From Gimesia algae (GTDB taxonomy: Bacteria; Planctomycetota; Planctomycetia; Planctomycetales; Planctomycetaceae), in contig NZ_CP036343.1 of NCBI RefSeq assembly GCF_007746795.1, positions 6,113,357 to 6,177,356 on the forward strand: a stretch of DNA of 64,000 bases, written 5' to 3'. A program made the translations under genes and the position numbers. Below, one piece after another: positions 37,641-47,529 of this stretch. Below the pieces are notes generated by a model. That model was not told the origin of the DNA and made no database searches. It worked only from the letters and a program-made list of their open reading frames with translations. The first letter of the stretch is position 1. The number at the start of each line of letters is the position of its first letter.

Positions 37641-37915
37641 GATTTGCCAGATTATTTAGAATTACAGGATGACGTGTCGAGATTGATCTCGTTCCTCACG
37701 TTGCGAAAATGGTCCCACGCAGGACTTATTACCAATATGATACATGAAGCACCGCCAGGTTCAGTATCCTTGATTGCAGAACCTGCATCTAGACAAGAAA
37801 TTTCACTTCACCCCGATTTTCTTAACTATCTTCAGTAGCGACCTGATTTTGATTCTGCTTACAATGAGGGAAACGTTCCTCCTGTTTCCCCACCTGATCA
37901 AAATCGAGTTTTCCC

Positions 37916-39442
37916 ATGAAGATGCGCTTCCTGCTTTGTCATGCTGTCACGCTTTGTGTCCTGATTCTTACCGCAACAAACCTCCAGGCGGCAGAGACGC
38001 CTCAAGTCAAAGTCGGTTTCGCCGAACGCGATATCACGCCCGAGATCGGCATGGAACAGCCGGGCGGTTACGGGAAATCGTTTCATCGTTCGTTTCACGA
38101 TCCCTGCAAAACACGGGCAGCGGTTTTTGATAACGGAAAGAACGTCGTCGCAGTAGTCAGTCTGGATGCCCTGTTTATCCGTCGTGTGACCGTAGATGAA
38201 ATTCGTAAACGTGTAGAGGCAAAATGCAAGATTCCGGCACACTCGATCCTGCTGCATGCGACGCATTCGCACTCTTCAGGGCCGATGGGCATGATCCTGC
38301 CCGGCGAATATGATCACGCTTCGAAATTCGTACAGGAACTGGCCTACGAAAAATCATCGACTGCAGACAAAGCGTATCTGGAAACGGTCGTCGACCAGAG
38401 TGTGGAAGCGATCTGTGAAGCCTATCAGAAACGAAGTTCCTCTGAATGTGGTGCGGGAGTGGGGATTGAGGAACAGGTGGCCTTCAACCGACGATTCTTC
38501 ATGCGGAACGGCATCACGTATACACATCCACGCCCCGGCAATCCGGATATCGTCAAACCGGCCGGCCCCGTTGATCCCGAAGTCGGTGTGATCGGCGTCT
38601 GGGATGAACAGGGGCAACTCAAAGGCTGCCTGGTCAACTTCGTCTGTCATGCCACGACCAACCCGGGCGGTATCTCGGCGAATTACATTTATTATGTCGA
38701 ACAGGTGATTCGTGGTTTCTTTGGAAAAGATACGGTCGTGGTTTTCCTGGCGGGGGCATCGGGAGACGTAACACAGGTCGATAATCTCTCGAAATTTCAA
38801 CGTCGCCCCAGTGAAGAATCATCGCGCTTTGTCGGAGGTCGCGTAGGAGCGGAAGCAGTTAAGGTTCTGCTCTCGATGCCGCGTGGTAACTTTGAAACCA
38901 TCGCCAGCAAAACGAAAATGCTGAAAATCCCCCGCCGTAAACCCAGTAAAGAACATCTGGAAGAAGCGCTGGAACAGGTGAAAGCCGGACCGGGCAAAGC
39001 GGGAGCCACCAACTGGATCTTCGCGAAAGAGACCGTGTTGCTGGATGCCCGGCTGGAAAAAGAGCCTGTGGCTGACGTCGAGGTACAAGCAGTCCAACTG
39101 GGACCGGTGATCCTGTTAACCGACCCTGCGGAATTCTTCTGTCAGCTCGGCCTGGATATCAAAGCCGGCAGTCCGTTCCCAATCACGTTCCCGGTCTCAC
39201 TGGCAAACGGTTGTGTCGGATATGTGCCTACCAAAGAAGCCTTCGACAAAAACGGCGGCGGATACGAAACCCGGCTCTCCAGTTACAGTAACCTCGAAAT
39301 CACCGCCGGCCCGCAGATGGTCGACGCAGCGGTCGAACTTTCCAAACAACTTACTCCCGACAAACTGGCTGAGCGGCCTGCCGCTCCCGCGTTCAACAAC
39401 AATCCCTGGGAATACGGGAACCTGCCGCCACAGGTGGATTGA
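37916..39442 (+). CDS. Secreted neutral-ceramidase-like protein
   Basis: A 508-residue exported protein (signal peptide about residues 1-25). It begins VGFAERDITPEIGMEQPGGYG, and the landmarks ILLHATHSHSSGP, VNFVCHATTNPGG and FLAGASGDVTQVD match the zinc-binding His motifs and the family layout of the neutral/alkaline ceramidase N-terminal domain. It lacks most of the second ceramidase domain, as is common for the many bacterial relatives annotated as hypothetical. Hydrolysis of ceramide is not established; another amide bond is possible. No operon partner is evident. Confidence 0.82.
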   Translation: MKMRFLLCHAVTLCVLILTATNLQAAETPQVKVGFAERDITPEIGMEQPGGYGKSFHRSFHDPCKTRAAVFDNGKNVVAVVSLDALFIRRVTVDEIRKRVEAKCKIPAHSILLHATHSHSSGPMGMILPGEYDHASKFVQELAYEKSSTADKAYLETVVDQSVEAICEAYQKRSSSECGAGVGIEEQVAFNRRFFMRNGITYTHPRPGNPDIVKPAGPVDPEVGVIGVWDEQGQLKGCLVNFVCHATTNPGGISANYIYYVEQVIRGFFGKDTVVVFLAGASGDVTQVDNLSKFQRRPSEESSRFVGGRVGAEAVKVLLSMPRGNFETIASKTKMLKIPRRKPSKEHLEEALEQVKAGPGKAGATNWIFAKETVLLDARLEKEPVADVEVQAVQLGPVILLTDPAEFFCQLGLDIKAGSPFPITFPVSLANGCVGYVPTKEAFDKNGGGYETRLSSYSNLEITAGPQMVDAAVELSKQLTPDKLAERPAAPAFNNNPWEYGNLPPQVD

Positions 39443-39501
39443 AGGCTGCTTTGCTTTCGATGCTGCGAATTCAAATTCTGTGTGAATAGAAAGAGCTTAA
39501 C

Positions 39502-39713
39502 ATGCCACGTTTTCTGGGACTTATTTTGGGGATCATCGCCGGAGCCGTTTTAAGATCGCAGTGATTATCCCCAGCATGAAGGGAGGCGGTCAGGGAGTTT
39601 ATGGAGCAGCCGCAATCACAGGCATGATTTGCGGAATATCCGGAGCAGCAATTGGACTTACGATTGGGGGGTTTATTTACTACGCAGGACTGATCGGCGG
39701 GTCGCGTTTTTGA
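39502..39713 (+). pseudogene. Small membrane protein gene with a frameshift
   Basis: From an ATG at 39502 the frame reads MPRFLGLILGIIAGAV and then stops at 39562. Shifting frame at about 39550 continues with KIAVIIPSMKGGGQGVYGAA, then AITGMICGISGAAIGLTIGG, and ends FIYYAGLIGGSRF at TGA 39711. The joined product has about 70 residues and two Gly-rich transmembrane helices. One missing base in the T-run (GTTTTAAG) would explain it. It is either a recent null mutation or a sequencing error. It does not fit a canonical slippery heptamer, so programmed frameshifting is unlikely. Confidence 0.55.
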
Positions 39714-39762
39714 CTGGCGAATAGCGAATGAAAACAAGCGATCTTATTTTCAATCGATCTGC

Positions 39763-40830
39763 TTAGAAGCTGATTCCCGAGCGAAGCAAAAGTGTGTTAT
39801 CAATCTTAATGTCAGGCACGCCGTTATCAAATTCAAACTTTCGGCCGAATACGTAACCAATCTCTGCGTTGAGCCTCGTGCCACTGGAACCAAAGCTTCC
39901 CGGCTTTTTAGGGGGAGTGGATTCCCATCCAAATACAAAGCGAAACTCGCGATAGTTGAGACGCTCTCCCAGTCCATTGGCACGGCGGTAGGCCCATGTG
40001 CCTCCCGAGAATCCGCCGCCTACATAGGCCCAGTGCTGACGCGACTCAGACTCGGATACGAGCAGAGAGATCCTGGGATTGGGTAGCATCAAATCGACTT
40101 TGAGCGAAGGTCGCGGCTGCCAGATCGCTCCCAGAACCGGCAGAACTGGAACGTCATTCTGACCGGTGGCGAGTGCCCCAAACGCGAAATTCCAGGTCTC
40201 ATTGGGACGATACATGGCAAACATGCCGCCTCGTACCTGCCAGGCGGTACTGCCGGTATTATCCATATCCGATGCGAAGGCCCCATTCAGCATATAACGG
40301 GCCATCCATTTTTCATTGATCGGGCGCATCCAGGACATCCCCAACGAAAATTCATTCAGACTCTGTGGCAAATCCAATGCAGCGGGAGCGTCGATCTGAG
40401 TGAACGAATAGCCGAAATTGATGAACGGAGGCGGAGGTCCGAAAATCGGGTAGACGGGTATCTTCATCGATAAGTCATAGGAACTGATTGCGACTCCGCC
40501 GACCTCAGGTTCCCATTCGGCTGAACTGTCAAACCGCGGCCGCATGAGAGATTTTAAATCTAGTGGTCGCTCTGGAGAGGGTGTTTCCTTGTCCCCAGGA
40601 TCAAAGAGTTCATCCATAGGGTCGTCCGAAGGAGGAATCACACGATTCAGAGGAAGACCATCTTCTACCCGTAAGCTGCGATCGATCGGCAGAAATCCAG
40701 CCAGAATAGTTCCCGGCTCTGCTGAAGAGTCTGTGTGTGCCTGTGTTTCAGACTGCGCGTATAGTCTCTGCTGGATACTGAAGACGTCTCCGAGAAGAGA
40801 GCAGATTAAAAAAAGGCGTAGCAAGAACAT
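39763..40830 (-). CDS. Outer-membrane beta-barrel protein, DUF6268-like
   Basis: A 355-residue exported protein with a signal peptide (about residues 1-25) and a Pro/Asp-rich linker. From about residue 105 it is a series of amphipathic strands. The last residues, LLLRSGISF, end in Phe with alternating hydrophobics, the usual barrel-assembly signal. Features such as INFGYSFTQIDAPAALDLP and LATGQNDVPVLPVLGAIWQP fit the planctomycetal DUF6268 barrels. Cargo or function is unknown. It lies next to the repeat-rich spacer at 40831-41224. Confidence 0.75.
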   Translation of the reverse strand: MFLLRLFLICSLLGDVFSIQQRLYAQSETQAHTDSSAEPGTILAGFLPIDRSLRVEDGLPLNRVIPPSDDPMDELFDPGDKETPSPERPLDLKSLMRPRFDSSAEWEPEVGGVAISSYDLSMKIPVYPIFGPPPPFINFGYSFTQIDAPAALDLPQSLNEFSLGMSWMRPINEKWMARYMLNGAFASDMDNTGSTAWQVRGGMFAMYRPNETWNFAFGALATGQNDVPVLPVLGAIWQPRPSLKVDLMLPNPRISLLVSESESRQHWAYVGGGFSGGTWAYRRANGLGERLNYREFRFVFGWESTPPKKPGSFGSSGTRLNAEIGYVFGRKFEFDNGVPDIKIDNTLLLRSGISF

Positions 40831-41020
40831 CTGTCGTCCGTGACATCAGTTTTGGTCGAGAGGAGAACGCAACGAGAAGAGCAGGTGGGTTGTGCAATGT
40901 TATAGTACAAGACAGGATTTTGATCGAGGAATTATTTCATTTTGTCATATTTACAACAAAAGCCCGTCTTTCTGTTTCACTAGACTCGCCTGTGAATTTG
41001 CTGTATCTGGCTCTTTTTTA

Positions 41021-41040
41021 CTACCACGAAAAGCACGAAA
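41021..41040. repeat. CACGAAA-type dispersed repeat
   Basis: CTACCACGAAAAGCACGAAA; differs at one base from 25578-25597. Confidence 0.55.
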
Positions 41041-41085
41041 GTAAAAGTGGGTGGTGGCAGTGTAATAAACCGAAGAGCATTCTCT

Positions 41086-41112
41086 ATTAGCCGCAGAGCG
41101 TTAGCGCCGGTT
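41086..41112. repeat. 27-bp palindromic repeat core, copy 2
   Basis: Ungapped counterpart of 25234-25260: ATTAGCCG, four variable bases, GC-TTAGC, then CCGGTT. Same orientation as copy 1. Confidence 0.6.
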
Positions 41113-41173
41113 GTCTCCCGACCTGCAGAAACCGCGACCAACTCTGTACGGCTCATGTGAAAGAAAGGGTGCC

Positions 41174-41205
41174 CCCGGATGTAATCCGGGGTTGTCGCAG
41201 ACAAC
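41174..41205. repeat. REP-like double hairpin
   Basis: Two hairpins follow each other without a gap: CCCCGGAT-GTA-ATCCGGGG (8-bp stem) and TTGTC-GCA-GACAA (5-bp stem). The same pair in reverse orientation ends the direct repeat units at 25091-25222 and, degenerated, at 25424-25556. The form resembles repetitive extragenic palindromes. Confidence 0.7.
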
Positions 41206-41224
41206 AGGAGACCACACGAAACGT

Positions 41225-41818
41225 TCATTCGCCGACGAACAGAAACTGCACGGCGTCGGCAATCACGTATTTTCCCTCGGTGCCGTCGGTGGAAATTTTC
41301 ACCCAGCCTGCTTTCCCTTTGTCGAAGCGAAAGGTGCCCAGACTGCGGAACAGTTTGTTGTGTGCGGGGATCTGCTGCTGGTTAATGCGGATTGTTTTAT
41401 CACCGTCGGCGTGGTGAATGGTCACCGGGGTGTTGGTCGATCTGCGGATATTGTAACAGTGCGAGAGCCGGACTTCGTAGCGGCCGGGCTTTGGCAGATC
41501 GGGAGTGAAGATAACCGCTTTCTCCCCCTTCCCTTTTTTCTGATCGTGCAGGTAGCCGAGACCGACATAGGGGGGCGTGTGCGTCGAATACTGCCAGACG
41601 CCGATCAGCTTTGCCTGGGTTTCATCGACGACGATACCTTTCAACTTCGCGGGGTCGACCACGATGAAGGGAACCAGTTCGGGCTTATCGACTTTGCCGG
41701 GGGCGTGGGTGTTGGCGACCGCGTCGGGGTGGGGTTTCAGTTTTGGCTCTGCTGCATGAACGGTAAATATTCTCATCAACATTAAGAACAGTAGTACCGT
41801 TGCTGGAGTCGCTCTCAT
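41225..41818 (-). CDS. Secreted golvesin-like domain protein
   Basis: A 197-residue exported protein (signal peptide about residues 1-22). The segment IVVDETQAKLIGVWQYSTHT, followed by GYLHDQKKGKGEKAVIFTPD and then LPKPGRYEVRL, matches the golvesin C-terminal-like beta-sandwich, which usually sits at the end of larger enzymes. The family ending IADAVQFL is also present. Here the domain stands alone. Its start overlaps the stop of the upstream methyltransferase gene by four bases (ATGA), so the two are translationally coupled. It may bind a carbohydrate or surface polymer; this is inferred. Confidence 0.8.
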   Translation of the reverse strand: MRATPATVLLFLMLMRIFTVHAAEPKLKPHPDAVANTHAPGKVDKPELVPFIVVDPAKLKGIVVDETQAKLIGVWQYSTHTPPYVGLGYLHDQKKGKGEKAVIFTPDLPKPGRYEVRLSHCYNIRRSTNTPVTIHHADGDKTIRINQQQIPAHNKLFRSLGTFRFDKGKAGWVKISTDGTEGKYVIADAVQFLFVGE

Positions 41819-42408
41819 GATTCCTGTATCTTCCCAATGGCCTGGACGATGGCCCCGACGCCGGTATGATTGGAACCTTCGATGATTTCGCGTTCCAGTT
41901 CTTCCAAATGACTGAAAGCCAGTCCGGAGACCTCTTCGAGCAGTAGTGCTTTAGACATCATCGATTCTATATCGGGAGGCCCGCCCGTGCCATGCTTTAA
42001 CTGCCGGGGCGTGTAGGCTTCCAGCAGAAAAACACCACCGGATTTAAGACTCGCGGCAATTTTGCCGTGTATTCTTTTTCGAATCTTTTGGGGAACATGA
42101 CAAAAAATAGAGACAATGCCATCCCACTGTTTCTCGCCGAGATCAAAGGTTGCCAGATCGGCATGGATGGTTTCGATTGAGGTCTGATATTTCTCAGCCA
42201 GCCGTCGTGCCTTCTGCAACCCGACTTCCGAGGCGTCAACGGCAGTCACCTGGTATCCCTGCCGGGCCAGGAAGACTGCATTTCTGCCTTCTCCTTCGGC
42301 GAGACACAGGACTTTACCTTTCGGTAAGCAGTCAACATGTTCCTGCAAAAAGGTATTAGGTTCTTCGCCATACACATAATGCGCGGCGCTGTATTTTTCA
42401 TCCCACAT
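41815..42408 (-). CDS. Class I SAM-dependent methyltransferase (TehB-like)
   Basis: A 197-residue cytosolic methyltransferase. SAM motif I is KVLCLAEGEGRNAVFLARQG (about residues 32-51), followed by VTAVDAS with the ribose-binding acidic residue and a later GGVFLLEAYTPRQL motif. Size and pattern resemble TehB or thiopurine-type methyltransferases that act on small molecules or metalloids. The substrate is unknown. AGGAGA lies 6 bases before the ATG at 42408. It is coupled to the secreted golvesin-domain gene, an unusual pairing. Confidence 0.88.
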   Translation of the reverse strand: MWDEKYSAAHYVYGEEPNTFLQEHVDCLPKGKVLCLAEGEGRNAVFLARQGYQVTAVDASEVGLQKARRLAEKYQTSIETIHADLATFDLGEKQWDGIVSIFCHVPQKIRKRIHGKIAASLKSGGVFLLEAYTPRQLKHGTGGPPDIESMMSKALLLEEVSGLAFSHLEELEREIIEGSNHTGVGAIVQAIGKIQES

Positions 42409-42615
42409 TGTTTCTCTCCTATGTTTCAGCCTGGGAATTCACTGAAATCATAGCATGAAACCAGCGCTGGCCAATCAGAGGAAAATCAGGGCATACAGAA
42501 AACAAGGAAAAATCGGTGAAGAGACTGATTAATGCACATCAAAAGATTGAGGGTAATACCAGACATTTCGAAAACTGCCAACCCAAGAGTCAGACCTTCC
42601 CCACCTCTGCTTATA

Positions 42616-44454
42616 TCAGGCAGTTGGCATCAGCACCTGGGGTTCCGGTTTGGCTTCGGGAGTTTCTTCAGCCAGCACGGTATCGCAGAAGAACATCAGC
42701 AGTTGTTTGAAGTCTTCGTTCTCGACGCTTTCCGCCAGTTCCTCGGCCCGGGCCCGTGATTTATCGACCAGGGCTTCGGCTTTGTTAAAGACATCGCAGT
42801 CCTGATAGATCTGACGCAGGCGACCGATGCGTGCCCCATCGCTGGGATGTCCCTGCAGAATAATATCTTTGAGATCGGCCTTCTGCTGATCGTCGGCGGT
42901 CTGGAGTGCCAGCGCCAACAGCAGCGTCGGTCGCATCGCCAGTGCATCCTGTCCGGAGATCAGCTTGTTATCGTCATCTCCCTGCCAGTCTTTGAGGTCA
43001 TTCAGAATCTGAAAACCGACGCCAATATGCCGAGAGAAAGATGAGATCAACGCTTCATACTTGCCGACAGAACCAGTCATACGAATGCCGGCATAGAGGG
43101 CGGCTTCGAAAGCCGGTGATGTTTTGAGAGCGTAGATCTGCAACGCGTCGAGCGGTGCCAGCTCGAAGGTCTCGCTCTCCTGCCAGGCCATTTCGGCTCC
43201 CTGCCCTTCGCAAAGTTTGATATGGGCGGCAGACATCTTTTCGATCAGGTCGGAGGCGGCTTCGGCTCCGATATCGGCCCGGGCCTCATTCAGCAGCCGA
43301 TAGCCCACACCAATCAGGTAGTCGCCGATATTGATGGCCATGCCCGTGCCATGCTGACGATGCAGGGTTTCGCGACCGTAACGGTACTGGTCATCGTCTT
43401 CGATGTCATCGTGAATCAGTGAAGCCTTGTGGAAGACTTCAATGGCCATGGCAGCTTTCTGCACGCCCAGTGGATAGGTGGTCTCTGCTGCTTCATCAGA
43501 CTGCTGTGCTTTGATGAGCGCATCGTAAGCGGCCAGCGTGATAAAGGGACGGAACCGTTTTCCGCCATGCTTGAGCCAATCGTAGGAAATCGCTTCGGTC
43601 TTACCCAGTGGAGTTCGAGCCGCGGCTTCGGATTTGGTACGCAGCGGAGGCAGAACCTGATCGAAGTTATCTTCAAACAGCGCATTGGCGGCACGCATGG
43701 TAGGCAGATAGCTGCGGGTCAGCGGCTGTTCCAGAGGACGATATTCTTCCAGGACTTCCCAGATCCAGGGTTCATCCATTTTCGTGTTTTTACAGTCGCC
43801 GGAATGCAGGGGAACCGCGTAGGACGGAACACCGGCGATGAGGACTTTATCGATTGATTTTTCCAGGACGTTCAGACAGGCGACACCCAGAATGCCATCC
43901 ACGTAACCGCCGACGATGATCTTGAGGACGACGGGTGAGCCTTCTGCAACGAGTACTTTGTATCCCAGCTGTTCGGCTCTGACTTTGTAGTCGGCGATCG
44001 AACACGCGCCGCACTTTTCACAATCGAGGCCGAACTCATCGTATTCTGCGGGACAACCTTCGGCGTGCTTCAGGCAGTGAGGCAACAGCAGGAGGCGGCG
44101 TTCGAAAGGAATCGCCAGGAACTGTCGTTTCCAGAAAAAGTTTCCAATCAGGACCATCATGAAGCCCAGAAACTTTTCGGGCTGATCCAGCTGTTCCAGC
44201 AATTCGCGGGACCAGGCTTCCAGCGTTGTTTTGTTGAAGGGATTAGAACAGTCGAGCGTCTCGACGAACTTTTCCGCTTCGGCTTTCATTTCTTCGCGCA
44301 GCGCAGAGGTTTCCGGTACCGCTTTCAGATGGCTGGTACTCTGGCGTTTTCTTTTGACCGGTTTTTTGTTATCGGAAGAGTGTACTTCAGCTTTGCTTGA
44401 GCCGGGTACAATTTTATCTTCAGAACTTTCCTGGTCTAAAGGTGCAATGGACAC
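42616..44454 (-). CDS. DUF116-polyprenyl diphosphate synthase fusion
   Basis: A 612-residue two-domain protein. Residues about 50-235 match DUF116, with Cys at 127, 134, 145, 148, 151, 193 and 221 in the typical C-x6-CPA...C-x2-CGAC arrangement, suggesting a metal or Fe-S site. Residues about 270-590 are a trans-isoprenyl diphosphate synthase: GGKRFRP (297-303), first Asp-rich motif DDIEDDD (349-355) and second motif NDLKD (485-489), whose first Asp is Asn. The synthase should condense isopentenyl with allylic diphosphates; chain length is not evident. The start is GTG with GAGGAG 7 bases upstream. It is the last gene of a four-gene leftward operon. Confidence 0.9.
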   Translation of the reverse strand: MSIAPLDQESSEDKIVPGSSKAEVHSSDNKKPVKRKRQSTSHLKAVPETSALREEMKAEAEKFVETLDCSNPFNKTTLEAWSRELLEQLDQPEKFLGFMMVLIGNFFWKRQFLAIPFERRLLLLPHCLKHAEGCPAEYDEFGLDCEKCGACSIADYKVRAEQLGYKVLVAEGSPVVLKIIVGGYVDGILGVACLNVLEKSIDKVLIAGVPSYAVPLHSGDCKNTKMDEPWIWEVLEEYRPLEQPLTRSYLPTMRAANALFEDNFDQVLPPLRTKSEAAARTPLGKTEAISYDWLKHGGKRFRPFITLAAYDALIKAQQSDEAAETTYPLGVQKAAMAIEVFHKASLIHDDIEDDDQYRYGRETLHRQHGTGMAINIGDYLIGVGYRLLNEARADIGAEAASDLIEKMSAAHIKLCEGQGAEMAWQESETFELAPLDALQIYALKTSPAFEAALYAGIRMTGSVGKYEALISSFSRHIGVGFQILNDLKDWQGDDDNKLISGQDALAMRPTLLLALALQTADDQQKADLKDIILQGHPSDGARIGRLRQIYQDCDVFNKAEALVDKSRARAEELAESVENEDFKQLLMFFCDTVLAEETPEAKPEPQVLMPTA

Positions 44455-44535
44455 GGAACACTCCTCTATGGTTAGTAACTCAATCGAGCGATCGTTGATG
44501 GATTGAATTCAAATGGGGTTGGAAACAGGATGTAT

Positions 44536-46398
44536 CTACTTTTCCTTAGCGCTCATTATAGGGTAATCTTCGTCTTCAAGCGACAATCTTAAATTGCCAT
44601 CCGCAGATTTTTTCAAAACGGCTTCCACACGGTGCAGGGCTGAAACAGTGAAGACAATTGGATAAAGTTGTTCGAAATACCAGAGTTTGGCAAAGTAAAA
44701 GCCGATCGGCGTTGTTTCTGTATAGGTGCCTGACTCAACCCGCTCCAGCAGCCAGTTGAGCCCCTGGGCGACTACGGGGTCCTCAAGTTCCAGCCCCACC
44801 ATCAGCAGAGTATCCACGGCAAGTGCCGTCTCTTCCACGCTGGAAGGGGCACCGGTTGCGCCGCCCCAACCGCCATCGAGATTCTGGACGGATTTCAGAA
44901 ACAGGATTCCCTGCTCTGCCTGATTAGACTCACGTTCTGTTCCTTTGGCATAGGCGGCCAGAACCCGCGCCGTTCCGTAAACCGGATTTTCATCATTCTC
45001 GACGTGCTGATTTCCGAACCAGAGTGGCAGCCAGGAACCGTCATTGCGTTGGACCGTCGCCAGATACTGAAAGCAGCGTCTGACAGCGCGCTCTACTCGA
45101 AGTCGTAAATCGGTTTCTTCTGAGTGAGGATCTGTCTTCAACCAGGCCTGCAATGCGCGAATTACATGTGCCGAAATATCAGCGGCACTCTGATCAAAGG
45201 GGAGTGCGCCCCAGCCTCGACAGAATGTCGGCCAGCCCCCATTACTGTTCTGCAGGTCGAGCAGCCAGCGAACACCGTTTCGAAGTGCCGTTTGCAAATC
45301 GCCAGCCTGTTGTGCATCGGGTTCTTCCGGTTGAAGATTTAATAACGCCAGGAGTGCACCAGGGGTGTCGTCGCCATCAGGTACGCCACCAGGCAAATCG
45401 GTCCATGCCCAGCCTCCAGGCTCTGCAGAAGTGTAGGGATGCAATTCTTTGTACTGCTGCTGCAGCAGCCACTCGCGAATGGGTGCTTTCTCAAATTCCG
45501 AGAGTGTTCCCTCAATGGCATTCACTGATAGCGTCGTCGTCCAGGTGGCGAGGTTGGTATCAATGGGCCAGCTCCCGTCGGGTCTGACCGAGTCGAGCAG
45601 AAACTGCAGTCCTTTCTGCACGACGGGGTGATCGGTCAACCCCATGCCTGCCAGACTCATGGTGACAAAACTGGTCAGCGGTGCTGCTTCCAGAAATCCG
45701 CCGTTTGTGGGTTGGATGGAAATCAGTTTTTTCAGGCTGCGTTTGACTGAGAGATTTCGAATGAGCCTCGTGATCGGGTTACGTGGTTTGCGAAAGTGGT
45801 GTCTGACCTGTCCAATGGCGATCAGCGCGGGTAATGCATAGCTGACAACAGGCAGGCGCACCGTTTTATAGAATCGTGCCGGCAGACAGGCAAGTTCGAA
45901 GGGAAGTGCGGGGATCGTCTTCCATTTGACGAGCCCGGCCAGGGCGCAATGGGTCAGAATCGGAACCGAGAAGGTTTTGTCTTTTCCGTAGCGCGCGACG
46001 ACCGCTTCCACTCCCCCCACGCGGTCGATGTACTGTCGGGCGTTAACGACATGCGCGACGTACTTTTCTGTATTTTTTGTCGCGTGGAAGACAGCATGAC
46101 AGAGCATCGAAGTAGAAATATTACTGAAGCTTTTGACAGTGTCTCCCCAGCCGCCATCCTCGTTCTGATGCTCAGCCAGCCAGCGGATACCGTTATCAAT
46201 ATAGGTATTGAGAGAAACATCGTCGGCAGGTCTTTTCCGGCGGATCATCTCAAGCGCCATGATGGCGGTCGCAGTGGAAAGTGCCGACGTGGAAAGTTCC
46301 CCTGTCCAGTGGCCGGCCTTGTTACGAAAAGACAATAATTCCGCACGTGACCGCTGGTACGCTGCCTGAACTCGCTGGCAGGGGATTGTCTCAGTCAT
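44536..46398 (-). CDS. Class II terpene cyclase of the squalene-hopene cyclase family
   Basis: A 620-residue (alpha/alpha)6 double-barrel protein. The catalytic proton-donor motif DxDD is DGDDTPGAL (residues 341-344 for DGDD). Squalene-hopene cyclases usually read DVDDT, so this is a divergent subgroup. QW-like repeats are visible: QNEDGGWGD (about 78), RPDGSWP (272), QNSNGGWP, QRNDGSWLPLWFG and QNLDGGWGG. It should protonate a linear polyprenyl chain and form polycyclic products; squalene is only one possible substrate. It lies between the ferredoxin-like gene (42-base gap) and the prenyl synthase fusion (81-base gap), which may supply its substrate. Confidence 0.88.
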   Translation of the reverse strand: MTETIPCQRVQAAYQRSRAELLSFRNKAGHWTGELSTSALSTATAIMALEMIRRKRPADDVSLNTYIDNGIRWLAEHQNEDGGWGDTVKSFSNISTSMLCHAVFHATKNTEKYVAHVVNARQYIDRVGGVEAVVARYGKDKTFSVPILTHCALAGLVKWKTIPALPFELACLPARFYKTVRLPVVSYALPALIAIGQVRHHFRKPRNPITRLIRNLSVKRSLKKLISIQPTNGGFLEAAPLTSFVTMSLAGMGLTDHPVVQKGLQFLLDSVRPDGSWPIDTNLATWTTTLSVNAIEGTLSEFEKAPIREWLLQQQYKELHPYTSAEPGGWAWTDLPGGVPDGDDTPGALLALLNLQPEEPDAQQAGDLQTALRNGVRWLLDLQNSNGGWPTFCRGWGALPFDQSAADISAHVIRALQAWLKTDPHSEETDLRLRVERAVRRCFQYLATVQRNDGSWLPLWFGNQHVENDENPVYGTARVLAAYAKGTERESNQAEQGILFLKSVQNLDGGWGGATGAPSSVEETALAVDTLLMVGLELEDPVVAQGLNWLLERVESGTYTETTPIGFYFAKLWYFEQLYPIVFTVSALHRVEAVLKKSADGNLRLSLEDEDYPIMSAKEK

Positions 46399-46440
46399 AC
46401 AGGTCTCTATGATACGAGGGTCAGGATTATACTCTGGCGT

Positions 46441-47478
<1,038 letters not shown>

Positions 47479-47529
47479 TCCGTAAACCTTTTTCAACATG
47501 AAACAACAGCACTGCAGTACTGAACCGTT

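Larger units (their letters stand above)
40831..41224. other. Repeat-rich intergenic spacer
   Basis: Contains no supported gene. It carries, in order, the CACGAAA motif (41021-41040), the 27-bp palindromic core (41086-41112) and a perfect double hairpin (41174-41205). All three elements also occur in 24968-25606, although their order and orientation differ. The leftmost 150 bases presumably hold the promoter of the barrel gene. Confidence 0.6.

Noticed and set aside
39545-39560. Programmed -1 frameshift at GTTTTAAG
   Set aside because: The sequence does not fit the X-XXY-YYZ slippery heptamer and no strong downstream pseudoknot is evident; a mutation or base-call error is simpler.
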